From assembly GCA_030272155.1 (NCBI GenBank), contig CP126191.1, positions 6,780,501 through 6,844,500 on the forward strand: a DNA stretch of 64,000 nt, given 5' to 3'. A program made the translations under genes and the position numbers. The notes beneath the pieces were generated by a model. That model was not told the origin of the DNA, searched no databases, and was given only the letters and a program-made list of their open reading frames with translations. Shown piece after piece: positions 33,252 to 42,821 of the stretch. The stretch comes from Tetradesmus obliquus. Its lineage: Eukaryota > Chlorophyta > Chlorophyceae > Sphaeropleales > Scenedesmaceae. The stretch's first letter is position 1, and each line of letters starts with the position of its first letter.

Positions 33252-33930
33252 ACTTAGCATAGCAGCTGATCCACGCAGCCAGCTGAAGCTAGCAGAGGGT
33301 GGCCGGCCTGCTGCAGGCAGGCCGCTGCCTGTGCCAGCATGGCTAGAGCGGATCTCTTCAGTATGACTTGCAGAGGCAGCAGCAGTCATTCCTGACTTCA
33401 GGCCTGGCGCAGAGCAATGTCTGTGAGCACGCTGCCAACAAGCCGCACAGGATTAGCCCGGCACACCAGCACCCACACCATGAAGACTGTTTCCTGCAGC
33501 GCAGCAAGCTGCAGCAGCAGCGGATGCAGTTACAGTTGCTGCTGAAGCTGCAACGGCAGCAGCAACAAAGCTGTTGGCACGGCAGGCGCAGCAGCGTGGG
33601 CAGCCGGCTAGTCATCAGCGCCACATGCGGCCTGATGCTGGCACGGCACCCTCGGCAGGTTCACGCAGCGGCAGCAGCGGCAGCAAATGCAGGGCAGAGG
33701 GCGCACTCCCAAAGCAGCAGCAGCAGGGGTTTCAGGGCGCGCCAGCAAGGTCCGCAGCCAACAGTGCTGGTAGCAATGCACGATAAAGCAGCTCACGTGC
33801 TGCTGCCTGCTAGATCATATGGTGGGTGGCGATGATGCTGCTGGCAGCAGTACTACTGCTAGTAGCAGCAGCATCGGCGGCATCAGTGGCGTCACTAGGG
33901 CCAGCAGGGGCCTGGCAGAACGTGCCTGGC
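33252..33930. other. 3' flank of DUF962 gene, no gene seen
   Basis: CAG-rich non-coding DNA up to the start of the first ~180-bp repeat array. Open frames here are CAG-repeat artefacts. Confidence 0.45.
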
Positions 33931-33934
33931 AGAA

Positions 33935-34225
33935 CGTGCAACATGCAGAACGTTGCAGTGCTTCCGGTACATTCCCTGCAACCAGCTGCGGTTCCTTTTC
34001 CTACAGGATTGATGTGTTTAGCAAGACGGAATCACAGGCAGGGCTGCATACAGCTGGGTGTTAGGGGCTTGCACTCATCACACGCCGGCTGAGTCAACAT
34101 GCCATGTCAAGCAGCAGCCCGGCACGCATGCAGAACGTTGCCGTGCTTCCCGTAGACTCGCTGCAACCAGCTGATGCATTTTGCTATCGACATGATGTGT
34201 TTTGTAAGACGGAATGACAGTAAAG
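33935..34225 (+). repeat. ~180-bp tandem repeat array upstream of copy A
   Basis: Two units, marked by ATGCAGAACGTTGC at 33942 and ATGCAGAACGTTGC at 34128 (spacing 186). Each unit contains TTCC(G/C)GTA, CTGCAACCAGCTG and a GTGTTT..AAGACGGAAT block. The last marker lies 422 bases before the ATG of copy A. Confidence 0.85.
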
Positions 34226-34452
34226 CTGTCAGGCCTGCAGCTCCCAGCCACCAGCTGCTACATGTGTGGGCAGACACATGTGCACAGGCTGCCAGCGCCT
34301 GAGCCATTGCCCATATGCCGTTTTTGTAAGCATCAATTGTTTTAACTGCGCGATTTAGCGTGTTGCAGGCCAAACACGGCATAGCCGGGGGACAGCTCCG
34401 GCGAAGCTACCCGTTTGCTCACCCGCCTCCCGGACTCCCTGCATTGGCAGCC

Positions 34453-34460
34453 TATAAAAG
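34453..34460 (+). promoter_or_regulatory. TATA box of tandem-family copy A
   Basis: TATAAAAG, 97 bases before the ATG, in a block (about 34380-34549) nearly identical in all three copies. Confidence 0.75.
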
Positions 34461-34549
34461 CCGAGCACTCTGAGTGCACCAACAGTAAAAGCAACAAGCA
34501 ACTTCGTCATCTTGCAACTTTTACCCTTTCGCAACAGATAACGAGCAAG

Positions 34550-35245
34550 ATGATGCAGTTTTCCCGCGCCCACTGTGCCATGGCGCCACGCAACCATGGC
34601 TGCAGCAAGGGTGCGTACGCAAGCAGGCCAGGCTACAAGAAGGAGACCATCAAGTCCCGCGTCTTCAATGCCGCCCAGGCCCTGCTGGCTCCCAGCGCCT
34701 CCGAGTCATGCCCGATAGACCCGGACTTCACCGTGTCCCCCAGGCAGCTCGAGCGCTTCACCGTGTCTGTGCTGCTCGTGACCCTGGGCTGCTACTCCCT
34801 CCGAGAGTACTTCGAAGCTACAGGGCACATCGACAACGAGCACCACTGGCCGCAGGTGAGAGCAGGACAGCAGCAGCACTGCACCTCCTCAGGGCAGCTG
34901 CCATGCAGTGCATGGCATTGCTGACTGCTGAGAGCAAACAACGAAATCCAAAACAAAAGGGTATGAATTCCTTGCCAACGCACAACCCAGTGTCCGACCC
35001 TAGCTGACATGCTGTCTGCTTCTGCTGCTTGCCCAGCTGCTGCTGCAGGTGGAGACGCCCAGTGATGACGAGATGAAGGCAGCAGGCTGGCCCTTCACCA
35101 CCATCACCACCACCACCACCACCCCTGCCCTGCAGGAGGAGTCCATTGCTGCCGTGCTGCCTGCCACCACTGCTGACAGCCTGCCTGCCGCAGCTGACAA
35201 CAGCATTGATGCTGAGGCAGCAGCAGGCGTGGCTGTCACACTCAC

Positions 35246-35307
<62 letters not shown>

Positions 35308-35966
35308 CAGCAAACACCACCCTGCAGGCCAATCCCACCCCTGCCCTGCTGCCTGACACAGTCAGCCTGCTTGCCGCAACTGACAACATTGCCGCTGGTG
35401 CAGCAGCAGCCCTGGCTGTGACCCTCACCACCTCCAGCACCACCACCTCCACTGCCCTGCTGCCTGCCGTCCACTCCTCCCTTTCCTCAACAGCCAGCCA
35501 CACCTGCACTGCTGCTGACAGCAAACCACTGGCAGCGCGCACTGCTGCTGCTGGTGCTGCTGCCACACCAACCTTCGTGTTGTATGTGGAGGCTGACAGC
35601 AGCAGCGACTGTGCAGCTGTCAGCCGAGACTGCTGCAGCACAATGCACCATCAACAGGCTGATGCAGCAGGTGCAGAGGGCCACACCCGCCACAGCCTTG
35701 CGCCTGCAGCCGGCAAAGCCAAACCGCAGCTGCTGCAGCCGCCTGCTGGCTGTGACACAGCTGCAGAGCTGGCAGGTGTGCCTGACACCTTGCCGCAGCA
35801 GCAGCATGCAGTGCAGGTGCACTTGGGTTGTGCAGCAGCAGCAGTGGTGGTGGGCGGTGGCGGCGGCAGGCGCAGCATCAAGCCGTCCAGCTGGCTGGGG
35901 CGCGTGGCATGCAAGCTGTTCAGCTGTGGGGCTGACAGCAGCCTGAGCAGGGTGGTCTGGCTGTAG
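34550..35966 (+). CDS. Tandem unknown-family gene, copy A
   Basis: Two exons (34550-34855 and 35049-35966), 407 residues. Exon 1 encodes a compact 102-residue module: MMQFSRAHCAMAPRNHG, a basic stretch (RPGYKKETIKSR), then LERFTVSVLLVTLGCYSL, a hydrophobic run of about 14 residues that could be a buried or membrane-dipping helix, ending in EHHWPQ. Exon 2 encodes Thr-, Ser- and Ala-rich low-complexity sequence (a poly-Thr run near its start and a poly-Ser run from AGC repeats at about 35261-35308), a better-ordered TPTFVLYVEADSSSD, a His/Gln-rich part and a basic C-terminus with RRSIKPSSWLGRVACKLF. No domain recognised and no signal peptide. Copy A differs from B and C by one synonymous base in exon 1 and by several length changes in exon 2. 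Confidence 0.75.
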
Positions 35967-36735
35967 CGGTTGTGGCTGGCTGCTGCTTGACTGTTGAGCT
36001 TCACTTGTATTTCGTGGTTGTTGTTGGCCTCCTGTTGTTGTTTTTGTCGGATGTTGTGGTCTGTTATTGTTGTTGTTGTTGTTGTTGGCCTTCCCATGGG
36101 TCGGTTGTTGGCAATGTTTGTTGTAGGTTGTCGCTTGCACGCATATGCATTAGGGTTGCATCATCATGGCTGATGTCACACACATACGCATTCTATGTAA
36201 CGCCACCAAAACACATGTTGCAGGGAGCATTTGCTCTGCTGGTGCTGCCACATGTTCAACGCGCTTGCTATGCAGCACTGCACATGATCAGTTGGCAGTC
36301 CCACGTGCTTTACCTGACTGCCAGTGAATCTAGCCTGTGAGCTGCAAGACAGCTCATGCATGCATACATACGTATGAGAAGATGCTATCGGCCACATCAA
36401 TAACCCGTCTCCAAAATATAACAACAAAATCTTGTGTGTTGCAGCTAGCATCAACCAAGACCTGACACAAACACGTCAGGTTCCACACTGCAGACATGTC
36501 ACGATATGCACCAGCACGTGATTCAGCAGTTTTAGAGCCAAAGCAAGCATTCAAGTACACACATGTGGTGTACACCACATGTGTGTGCAGACACATTGTC
36601 ACCCACTCCTTCTCAGGGTGCCGCTCCCTGCCATTATTTTCAAGCAAATGATGCTGCATCACACGCCAGATGGCATGCCACAGCTGTGTGTCAGGGGCCT
36701 GCACCAATCACACGCCGGCTCAAACGTGCATGACA
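35967..36735. other. 3' flank of copy A
   Basis: Shared with the other copies: a (GTT)n tract at about 36062-36088 shortly after the stop, then a conserved block around 36350-36520 also present after copies B and C. A perfect 30-bp palindrome lies at 36557-36586. Confidence 0.6.
36557..36586. repeat. Perfect 30-bp palindrome
   Basis: The two 15-base halves (ACACACATGTGGTGT and its complement) match at every position with no spacer. The related site in the copy B flank (about 39880-39895) is imperfect. Confidence 0.9.
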
Positions 36736-36739
36736 AGCA

Positions 36740-37215
36740 GCAGCCGGGCACGCATGCAGAACGCTGCCGCACTTCCGGTACATTCGCTGCAATCAGCTGC
36801 GGTACCTTTTCCTACAGGATTGTTGTGTTTAGCAAGACGGAATGACAGTCACGCTTGCACACAGCTGGGTGTTAGGGGCGTGCACTAATCACACGCCGGC
36901 TCAACATGCATGACAAGCAGCAGCCAGGCACGCATGCAGAACGTTGCCGCACTTCCGGTACATTCGCTGCAACCAGCTGCGGTTCCTTTTCCTACAGGAT
37001 TGATGTGTTTAGCAAGACGGAATCACAGGCAGGGCTGCATACAGCTGTGTGTCAGCAGCGCACACTATCCAACGCCGGCCCAGCATGCATGTCAAGCAGC
37101 AGCCCCGCACGCATGCAGAACGTTGCCGTACTTCCCGTACATTCGCTGCAGCCAGCTATGATGCTTTTTCTTATCGACAAAATGTGTTTGGTAAGACGAA
37201 GTGACAGTAAAGCTG
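36740..37215 (+). repeat. ~180-bp tandem repeat array upstream of copy B
   Basis: Three units, with the ATGCAGAACG marker at 36754, 36934 and 37113 (spacings 180 and 179). The last marker lies 424 bases before the ATG of copy B, the same as in copy C. Confidence 0.88.
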
Positions 37216-37439
37216 TCAGGCTTGCAGCTCCCAGCCACCAGCTGCTGCCTGGGTGGGCAGACACATGTGCACAGGCTGCCAGCGCCTCGCCCATTGCCCC
37301 AATGACGTTCTTGTAAGCATCAATTGTTTTCATTGCGCGTGTTAGCGTGTTGTAGGCCGAACGCGGCATAGCCGGGGGACAGCTCCGGCGAAGCTACCCG
37401 GTTGCTCACCCGCCTCCCGGACTCCCTGCATTGGCAGCC

Positions 37440-37447
37440 TATAAAAG
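37440..37447 (+). promoter_or_regulatory. TATA box of tandem-family copy B
   Basis: TATAAAAG, 97 bases before the ATG, same context as in copy A. Confidence 0.75.
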
Positions 37448-37536
37448 CCGAGCACTCTGTGTGCACCAACAGTACAAGCAACAAGCAACTTCATCATCTT
37501 GCAACTTTTACCCTTTCGCAACAGATAGCGAGCAAG

Positions 37537-38958
37537 ATGATGCAGTTTTCCCGCGCCCACTGTGCCATGGCGCCACGCAACCATGGCTGCAGCAAGGGTG
37601 CGTACGCAAGCAGGCCAGGCTACAAGAAGGAGACCATCAAGTCCCGCGTCTTCAATGCCGCCCAGGCCCTGCTGGCTCCCAGCGCCTCCGAGTCATGCCC
37701 GATAGACCCGGACTTCACCGTGTCCCCCAGGCAGCTCGAGCGCTTCACCGTGTCTGTGCTGCTCGTGACCCTGGGCTGCTACTCCCTCCGGGAGTACTTC
37801 GAAGCTACAGGGCACATCGACAACGAGCACCACTGGCCGCAGGTGAGAGCAGGACAGTAGCAGCACTGCAGCACGTCAGAGCAGCTGCCTTGCAGTGCAT
37901 GGCATTGCTGACAGCTGAGAGCGAACAGCAGAATCTGCAGAAGTAACGAATGAACTCTATGCCAACTCAGAACCCAGTGTCGGACCTTAGCTGACATGCT
38001 GTCTGCTTCTGCTCTCGCCCCGCTGCTGCTGCAGGTGAGAACGCCCAGTGATGAGGAGATGAAGGCAGCAGGCTGGCCCTTCACCACCACCACCACCACC
38101 ACCACCACCCCTGCCCTGCAGGAGGAGTCCATTGCTGCCGTGCTGCCTGCCACCACTGCTGACAGCCTGCCTGCCGCAGCTGACAACAGCATTGATGCTG
38201 AGGCAGCAGCAGGCCTGGCTGTCACGCTCACCACCACCACCACCACCACCAGCAGCAGCAGCACCAGCACTGCAACCACCACCCTGCAAGCCAATCCCAC
38301 CCCTGCCCTGCCGCCTGCCACAGTCAGCCTGCTTGCCGCAAGTGACAGCAGCATTGCCGCTGGTGCAGCAGCAGCCCTGGCTGTCATCACCACCACCACC
38401 ACCAGCACCACCACCTCCACTGCCCTGCTGCCTGCCGTCCACTCCTCCCTTTCCTCGACAGCCAGCCACACCTGCACTGCTGTTGACAGCAAGCCACTGG
38501 CAGCGCGCATGGCTGCTGCTGGTGCTGCTGCCACACCAACCTTTGTGTTGTATGTGGAGGCTGACAGCAGCAGCGACTGTGCAGCTGCCAGCCCAGACTG
38601 CTGCAGCACACTGCACCATCAACAGGCTGATGCAGCAGGTGCAAAGGGCCACACCCGCCACAGCCTTGCACCTGCAGCCGGCAAAGCCAAACAGCAGCTG
38701 CTGGCGCTGCAACATCCGCCTGCTGGCTGTGACACAGCTGCAGAGCTGGCAGGTGTGCTTGAAACCTTGCCGCAGCAGCAGCAGCAGCAGCAGCATGCAT
38801 TGCAGGCGCACTTGCGTTGTGCAGCAGCAGCAGCAGTGGTGGTGGGCGGTGGTGGCGGCAGGCGCAGCATTAAGCCATCCAGCTGGCTGGGGCGCGTGGC
38901 ATGCAAGCTGTTCAGCTGTGGGGTTGGAAGCAGCCTGAGCAGGGTGGCCTGGCTGTAG
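37537..38958 (+). CDS. Tandem unknown-family gene, copy B
   Basis: Two exons (37537-37842 and 38035-38958), 409 residues. Exon 1 is identical in DNA to that of copy C. Exon 2 keeps the same order of parts as copy A: Thr-rich start (ACC repeats), Asp/Ala segment (AADNSIDAEAAAG), second Thr/Ser run, LYVEADSSSD, Gln-rich part with a longer CAG run (about 38772-38793), and the basic tail RRSIKPSSWLGRVACKLF. Exon 2 begins with GTGAGA, itself a perfect donor sequence, directly after the acceptor CAG. Function unknown. Confidence 0.75.
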
Positions 38959-40045
38959 ACGGTTGTTGCTGGCTGCTGGCAGTGTTGAGCTTCACTGGTA
39001 TTTCACGGTTGTTGTTGGCCTCCTGTTTTTGTTTCTGTTGGCTGTTGTGGTCTGTTGTTGTTGTTGGCCTTCCCATGGGTCGGTGATTGGCATTCTTTGT
39101 TGTAGATTGTTGTCGCTTGCACGCATATGCATTGGGGGTTGCATCATCATGGCTCATGTCACACACACACACACGCACTCTATGTAACGCCACCAAAACA
39201 CATGTCACAGGCAGCACCTGCTCTGCTGGTGATGCCACATGTTCAACGCGCTTGCTATGCAGTATGCAGTTGAAACTGCTGTACCTGATTGCCAGTGGTC
39301 CAGGCCTGTGAGCTGCAGGAAAGCACAAGTCTGAAAAGAGGCTAATCAATCAATCAATTACACGTTCTTCTAGCAAAGGAGTAACCCAGAGAAGGGGACC
39401 ACTCCCAAACCACCTTGGGTGATTCCTTACCAGTGAGTGTAGACCCACAAGCTAGAGCCAGATACGGCCAAGACCTTCAACACAAAAGCAATTGCTTGGC
39501 ATATCTCTCAATTGCTCACGGCCCTGAGCTGGACCACAACGTCCAGGAAAAGAGGCTAATGGCCACATAAACATTCAGACTCCATGTAAAACAGCACAAA
39601 TACTCGTGTGATGCAGTGAGCAGATACCATGCCCTGACAGAAACAAGTTCGGCTCACAACGCAAATGTGTCACCATGTACACCAGCACATCATCAAGCAG
39701 CGTCACAGCAACAGTGTGCAGCCCAGACACCGCTGCTGCAGCTGTGCTTGCCTGTCATGATCGCGTGTGCCCTCCACCACCCACTGCCAAACCGCAGATG
39801 TAGGCCAAGCAGCATGATGCCTGGCCCGCTGTGTGTGCTGTGGTACTGAACAGGTACCAGCATGCCGCATCGAGTACACACACGACACGTGTGTGCAGAC
39901 ACGTTTTCACCCACTCCTTGTCAGGGTGCCGCTCTCTGCATACATTATCAAGCAAATGATGCAGCATCACACGCCAGATGGCCTGCCACAGCTGTGTGTC
40001 AGGAGCGTACACTATCCCATGCTGGCCCAGCATGCATGACAAGCA
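38959..40045. other. 3' flank of copy B with SINE-like insertion
   Basis: Same order of blocks as after copy A, including a short (GTT)n tract near 39054, interrupted by a 200-bp insertion at 39347-39546. Confidence 0.6.
39347..39546 (-). mobile_element. SINE-like insertion with 14-bp target-site duplication
   Basis: A 200-bp segment flanked by perfect direct repeats of GAAAAGAGGCTAAT (39333-39346 and 39547-39560). The equivalent sites after copies A and C are uninterrupted (GAGAAGAGGCTATCGGCCAC in copy C), which gives an empty site for comparison. Read on the - strand the element ends in a short ATTG tandem tail, as many SINEs do. A weak box-A-like stretch (CCAGCTCAGGG) lies near its 5' end; no convincing box B was seen. 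No coding capacity. Confidence 0.75.
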
Positions 40046-40340
40046 GCAGCCCGGCACGCATGCAGAACGTTGCCGTACTTCCGGTACATTCGCTGCAATC
40101 AGCTATGGTGCTTTCTCTTACACGCATGGTGTGTTGTGTAAGACCGATCACAGGCGGGGCTGCATACAGCTGTGTGTCAGCAGCGCACACTATCCAACGC
40201 CGGCCCAGCATGCATGTCAAGCAGCAGCCCCGCACGCATGCAGAACGTTGCCGTACTTCCCGTACATTCTTTGCAACCAGCTATGATGCTTTTTTCTATC
40301 GACAAAATGTGTTTGGTAAGACGAAGTGACAGTAAAGCTG
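40046..40340 (+). repeat. ~180-bp tandem repeat array upstream of copy C
   Basis: Two units, marker ATGCAGAACG at 40060 and 40238 (spacing 178). The last marker lies 424 bases before the ATG of copy C. Confidence 0.87.
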
Positions 40341-40564
40341 TCAGGCTTGCAGCTCCCAGCCAGCAGCTGCTGCCTGGGTGGGCAGACACATGTGCACAGG
40401 CTGCCAGCGCCTCGCCCATTGCCCCGATGACGTCCTTGTAAGCATCAGTTGTTTTCATTGCGCGTGTTAGCGTGTTGTAGGCCGAACGCGGCATAGCCGG
40501 GGGACAGCTCCGGCGAAGCTACCCGGTTGCTCACCCGCCTCCCGGACTCCCTGCATTGGCAGCC

Positions 40565-40572
40565 TATAAAAG
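40565..40572 (+). promoter_or_regulatory. TATA box of tandem-family copy C
   Basis: TATAAAAG, 97 bases before the ATG, same context as in copies A and B. Confidence 0.75.
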
Positions 40573-40661
40573 CCGAGCACTCTGTGTGCACCAACAGAAC
40601 AAGCAACAAGCAACTTCATCATCTTGCAACTTTTACCCTTTCGCAACAGATAGCGAGCAAG

Positions 40662-42065
40662 ATGATGCAGTTTTCCCGCGCCCACTGTGCCATGGCGCCA
40701 CGCAACCATGGCTGCAGCAAGGGTGCGTACGCAAGCAGGCCAGGCTACAAGAAGGAGACCATCAAGTCCCGCGTCTTCAATGCCGCCCAGGCCCTGCTGG
40801 CTCCCAGCGCCTCCGAGTCATGCCCGATAGACCCGGACTTCACCGTGTCCCCCAGGCAGCTCGAGCGCTTCACCGTGTCTGTGCTGCTCGTGACCCTGGG
40901 CTGCTACTCCCTCCGGGAGTACTTCGAAGCTACAGGGCACATCGACAACGAGCACCACTGGCCGCAGGTGAGAGCAGGACAGTAGCAGCACTGCAGCACC
41001 TCAGAGCAGCTGCCTTGCAGTGCATGGCATTGCTGACAGCTGAGAGCGAACAGCAGAATCTACAGAAGTAACGAATGAACTCTATGCCAACTCAGAACCC
41101 AGTGTCGGACCTTAGCTGACATGATGTCTGCTTCTGCTCTTGCCCCGCTGCTGCTGCAGGTGAGAACGCCCAGTGATGATGACATGAAGGCAGCAGGCTG
41201 GCCCTTCACCACCATCACCACCCCTGCCCTGCAGGAGGAGTCCATGCCTGCCATGCAAGAGGATTCCATTGCTGCCGCGCTGCCTGCCACCACCGCTGAC
41301 AGCCTGCCTGCCGCAGCTGACAGCAGCATTGATGCTGAGGCAGCAGCAGGCCTGGCTGTCACGCTCACCACCACCACCACCACCACCAGCAGCAGCAGCA
41401 CCAGCACTGCAACCACCACCCTGCAAGCCAATCCCACCCCTGCCCTGCCGCCTGCCACAGTCAGCCTGCTTGCCGCAAGTGACAGTAGCATTGCCGCTGG
41501 TGCAGCAGCAGCCCTGGCTGTCATCACCACCTCCAGCACCACCACCACCTCCACTGCCCTGCTGCCTGCCGTCCACTCCTCCCTTTCCTCGACAGCCAGC
41601 CACACCTGCACTGCTGCTGACAGCAAGCCACTGGCAGCGCGCATGGCTGCTGCTGGTGCTGCTGCCACACCAACCTTCGTGTTGTATGTGGAGGCTGACA
41701 GCAGCAGCGACTGTGCAGCCGTCAGCCGAGACTGCTGCAGCACACTGCACCATCAACAGGCTGATGCAGCAGGTGCAGAGGGCCACACCCGCCACAGCCT
41801 TGCGCCTGCAGCCGGCAAAGCCAAACAGCAGCTGCAACAGCCGCCTGCTGGCTGTGACACAGCTGCTGAGCTGGCAGGTGTGCCTGACACCTTGCCGCAG
41901 CAGCATGCATTGCAGGTGCACTTGCGTTGTGCAGCAGCAGCAGTGGTGGTGGGCGCTGGTGGCGGCAGGCGCAGCATCAAGCCGTCCAGCTGGCTGGGGC
42001 GCGTGGCATGCAAGCTGTTCAGCTGTGGGGCTGGCAGCAGCCTGAGCAGGGTGGTCTGGCTGTAG
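40662..42065 (+). CDS. Tandem unknown-family gene, copy C
   Basis: Two exons (40662-40967 and 41160-42065), 403 residues. Exon 1 equals that of copy B. Exon 2 differs by a short duplication near its start (two versions of the LQEESI block: ALQEESMPAMQEDSIAAALP) and by a shorter Thr run and Gln run; the LYVEADSSSD segment and basic C-terminus are kept. As in copy B, exon 2 starts GTGAGA directly after the acceptor. Function unknown; all three copies look intact. Confidence 0.75.
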
Positions 42066-42821
42066 ACGGTTGTGGCTGGCTGCTGCTTGACTGTTGAGCT
42101 TCACTGGTATTTCGTGGTATTTCGTGATTGTTGTTGACCTCCTGTTGTTGTTTGTGTCGGTTGTTGTGGTCTGTTATTGTTGTTGTTGTTGTTGTTGTTG
42201 GCCTTCCCATGGGTCGGTTGTTGGCATTGTTTGTTGTGGGCTGTCGCTTGCACGCATATGCATTGGGGTTGCATCATCATGGCTCATGTCACACGCACAC
42301 ACTATATGTAACGCCACCAAAACATGTTTCAGGAAGCATCTGCTCTGCTGTTAGAGCCAGATGGCCAACGCACTTGACATGCAGTACTGCACTTGATCAG
42401 TCGGCAGCTCCATGTGCTTCACCTGACTGGCAGTGAATCTAGCAGGTGAGCTGCAGGCCAGCACATGTCTGAGAAGAGGCTATCGGCCACATAACTGACC
42501 CGGTCTCCAACACAACAAATACTCGTGTGTTGCAGCTAGCAGAAGCCATGACCTGACACAAACACGCCAGGCTCCACAACAGGGCATGGTAGCCTGTGTC
42601 CAGTACAAAACCCTAACACGTCACACAGCGCACATGCCCATTCAATGAATGGTGCTTACAAGTGCCACAGGACCCGCACATTTGACTGTCATTTGTGATT
42701 AGGTGTAAATGCGGTGTCGTCCCTCATGGTTCCATAGCTTAGCATATCCTCCAGAGCAGCTGTTACTGGCAACTACAGCTGCAAACAGGGCAGCTGAATG
42801 GCGTGACTGAAAGAACCCAAC
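42066..42821. other. 3' flank of copy C and sirtuin promoter region
   Basis: Begins with the family's (GTT)n tract (about 42177-42200) and conserved 3' block, which ends near 42580. The remainder is unique sequence upstream of the sirtuin gene. No further copy of the family starts here. Confidence 0.5.

Noticed and set aside
35000..35641. Long antisense open frames opposite exon 2 of the three tandem genes (also about 37779-38609 and 41112-42104)
   Set aside because: They mirror the repetitive ACC/AGC sense exon, begin outside any promoter-like block, and have no splice or homology support. The sense frame has phase-matched exons and a TATA box.
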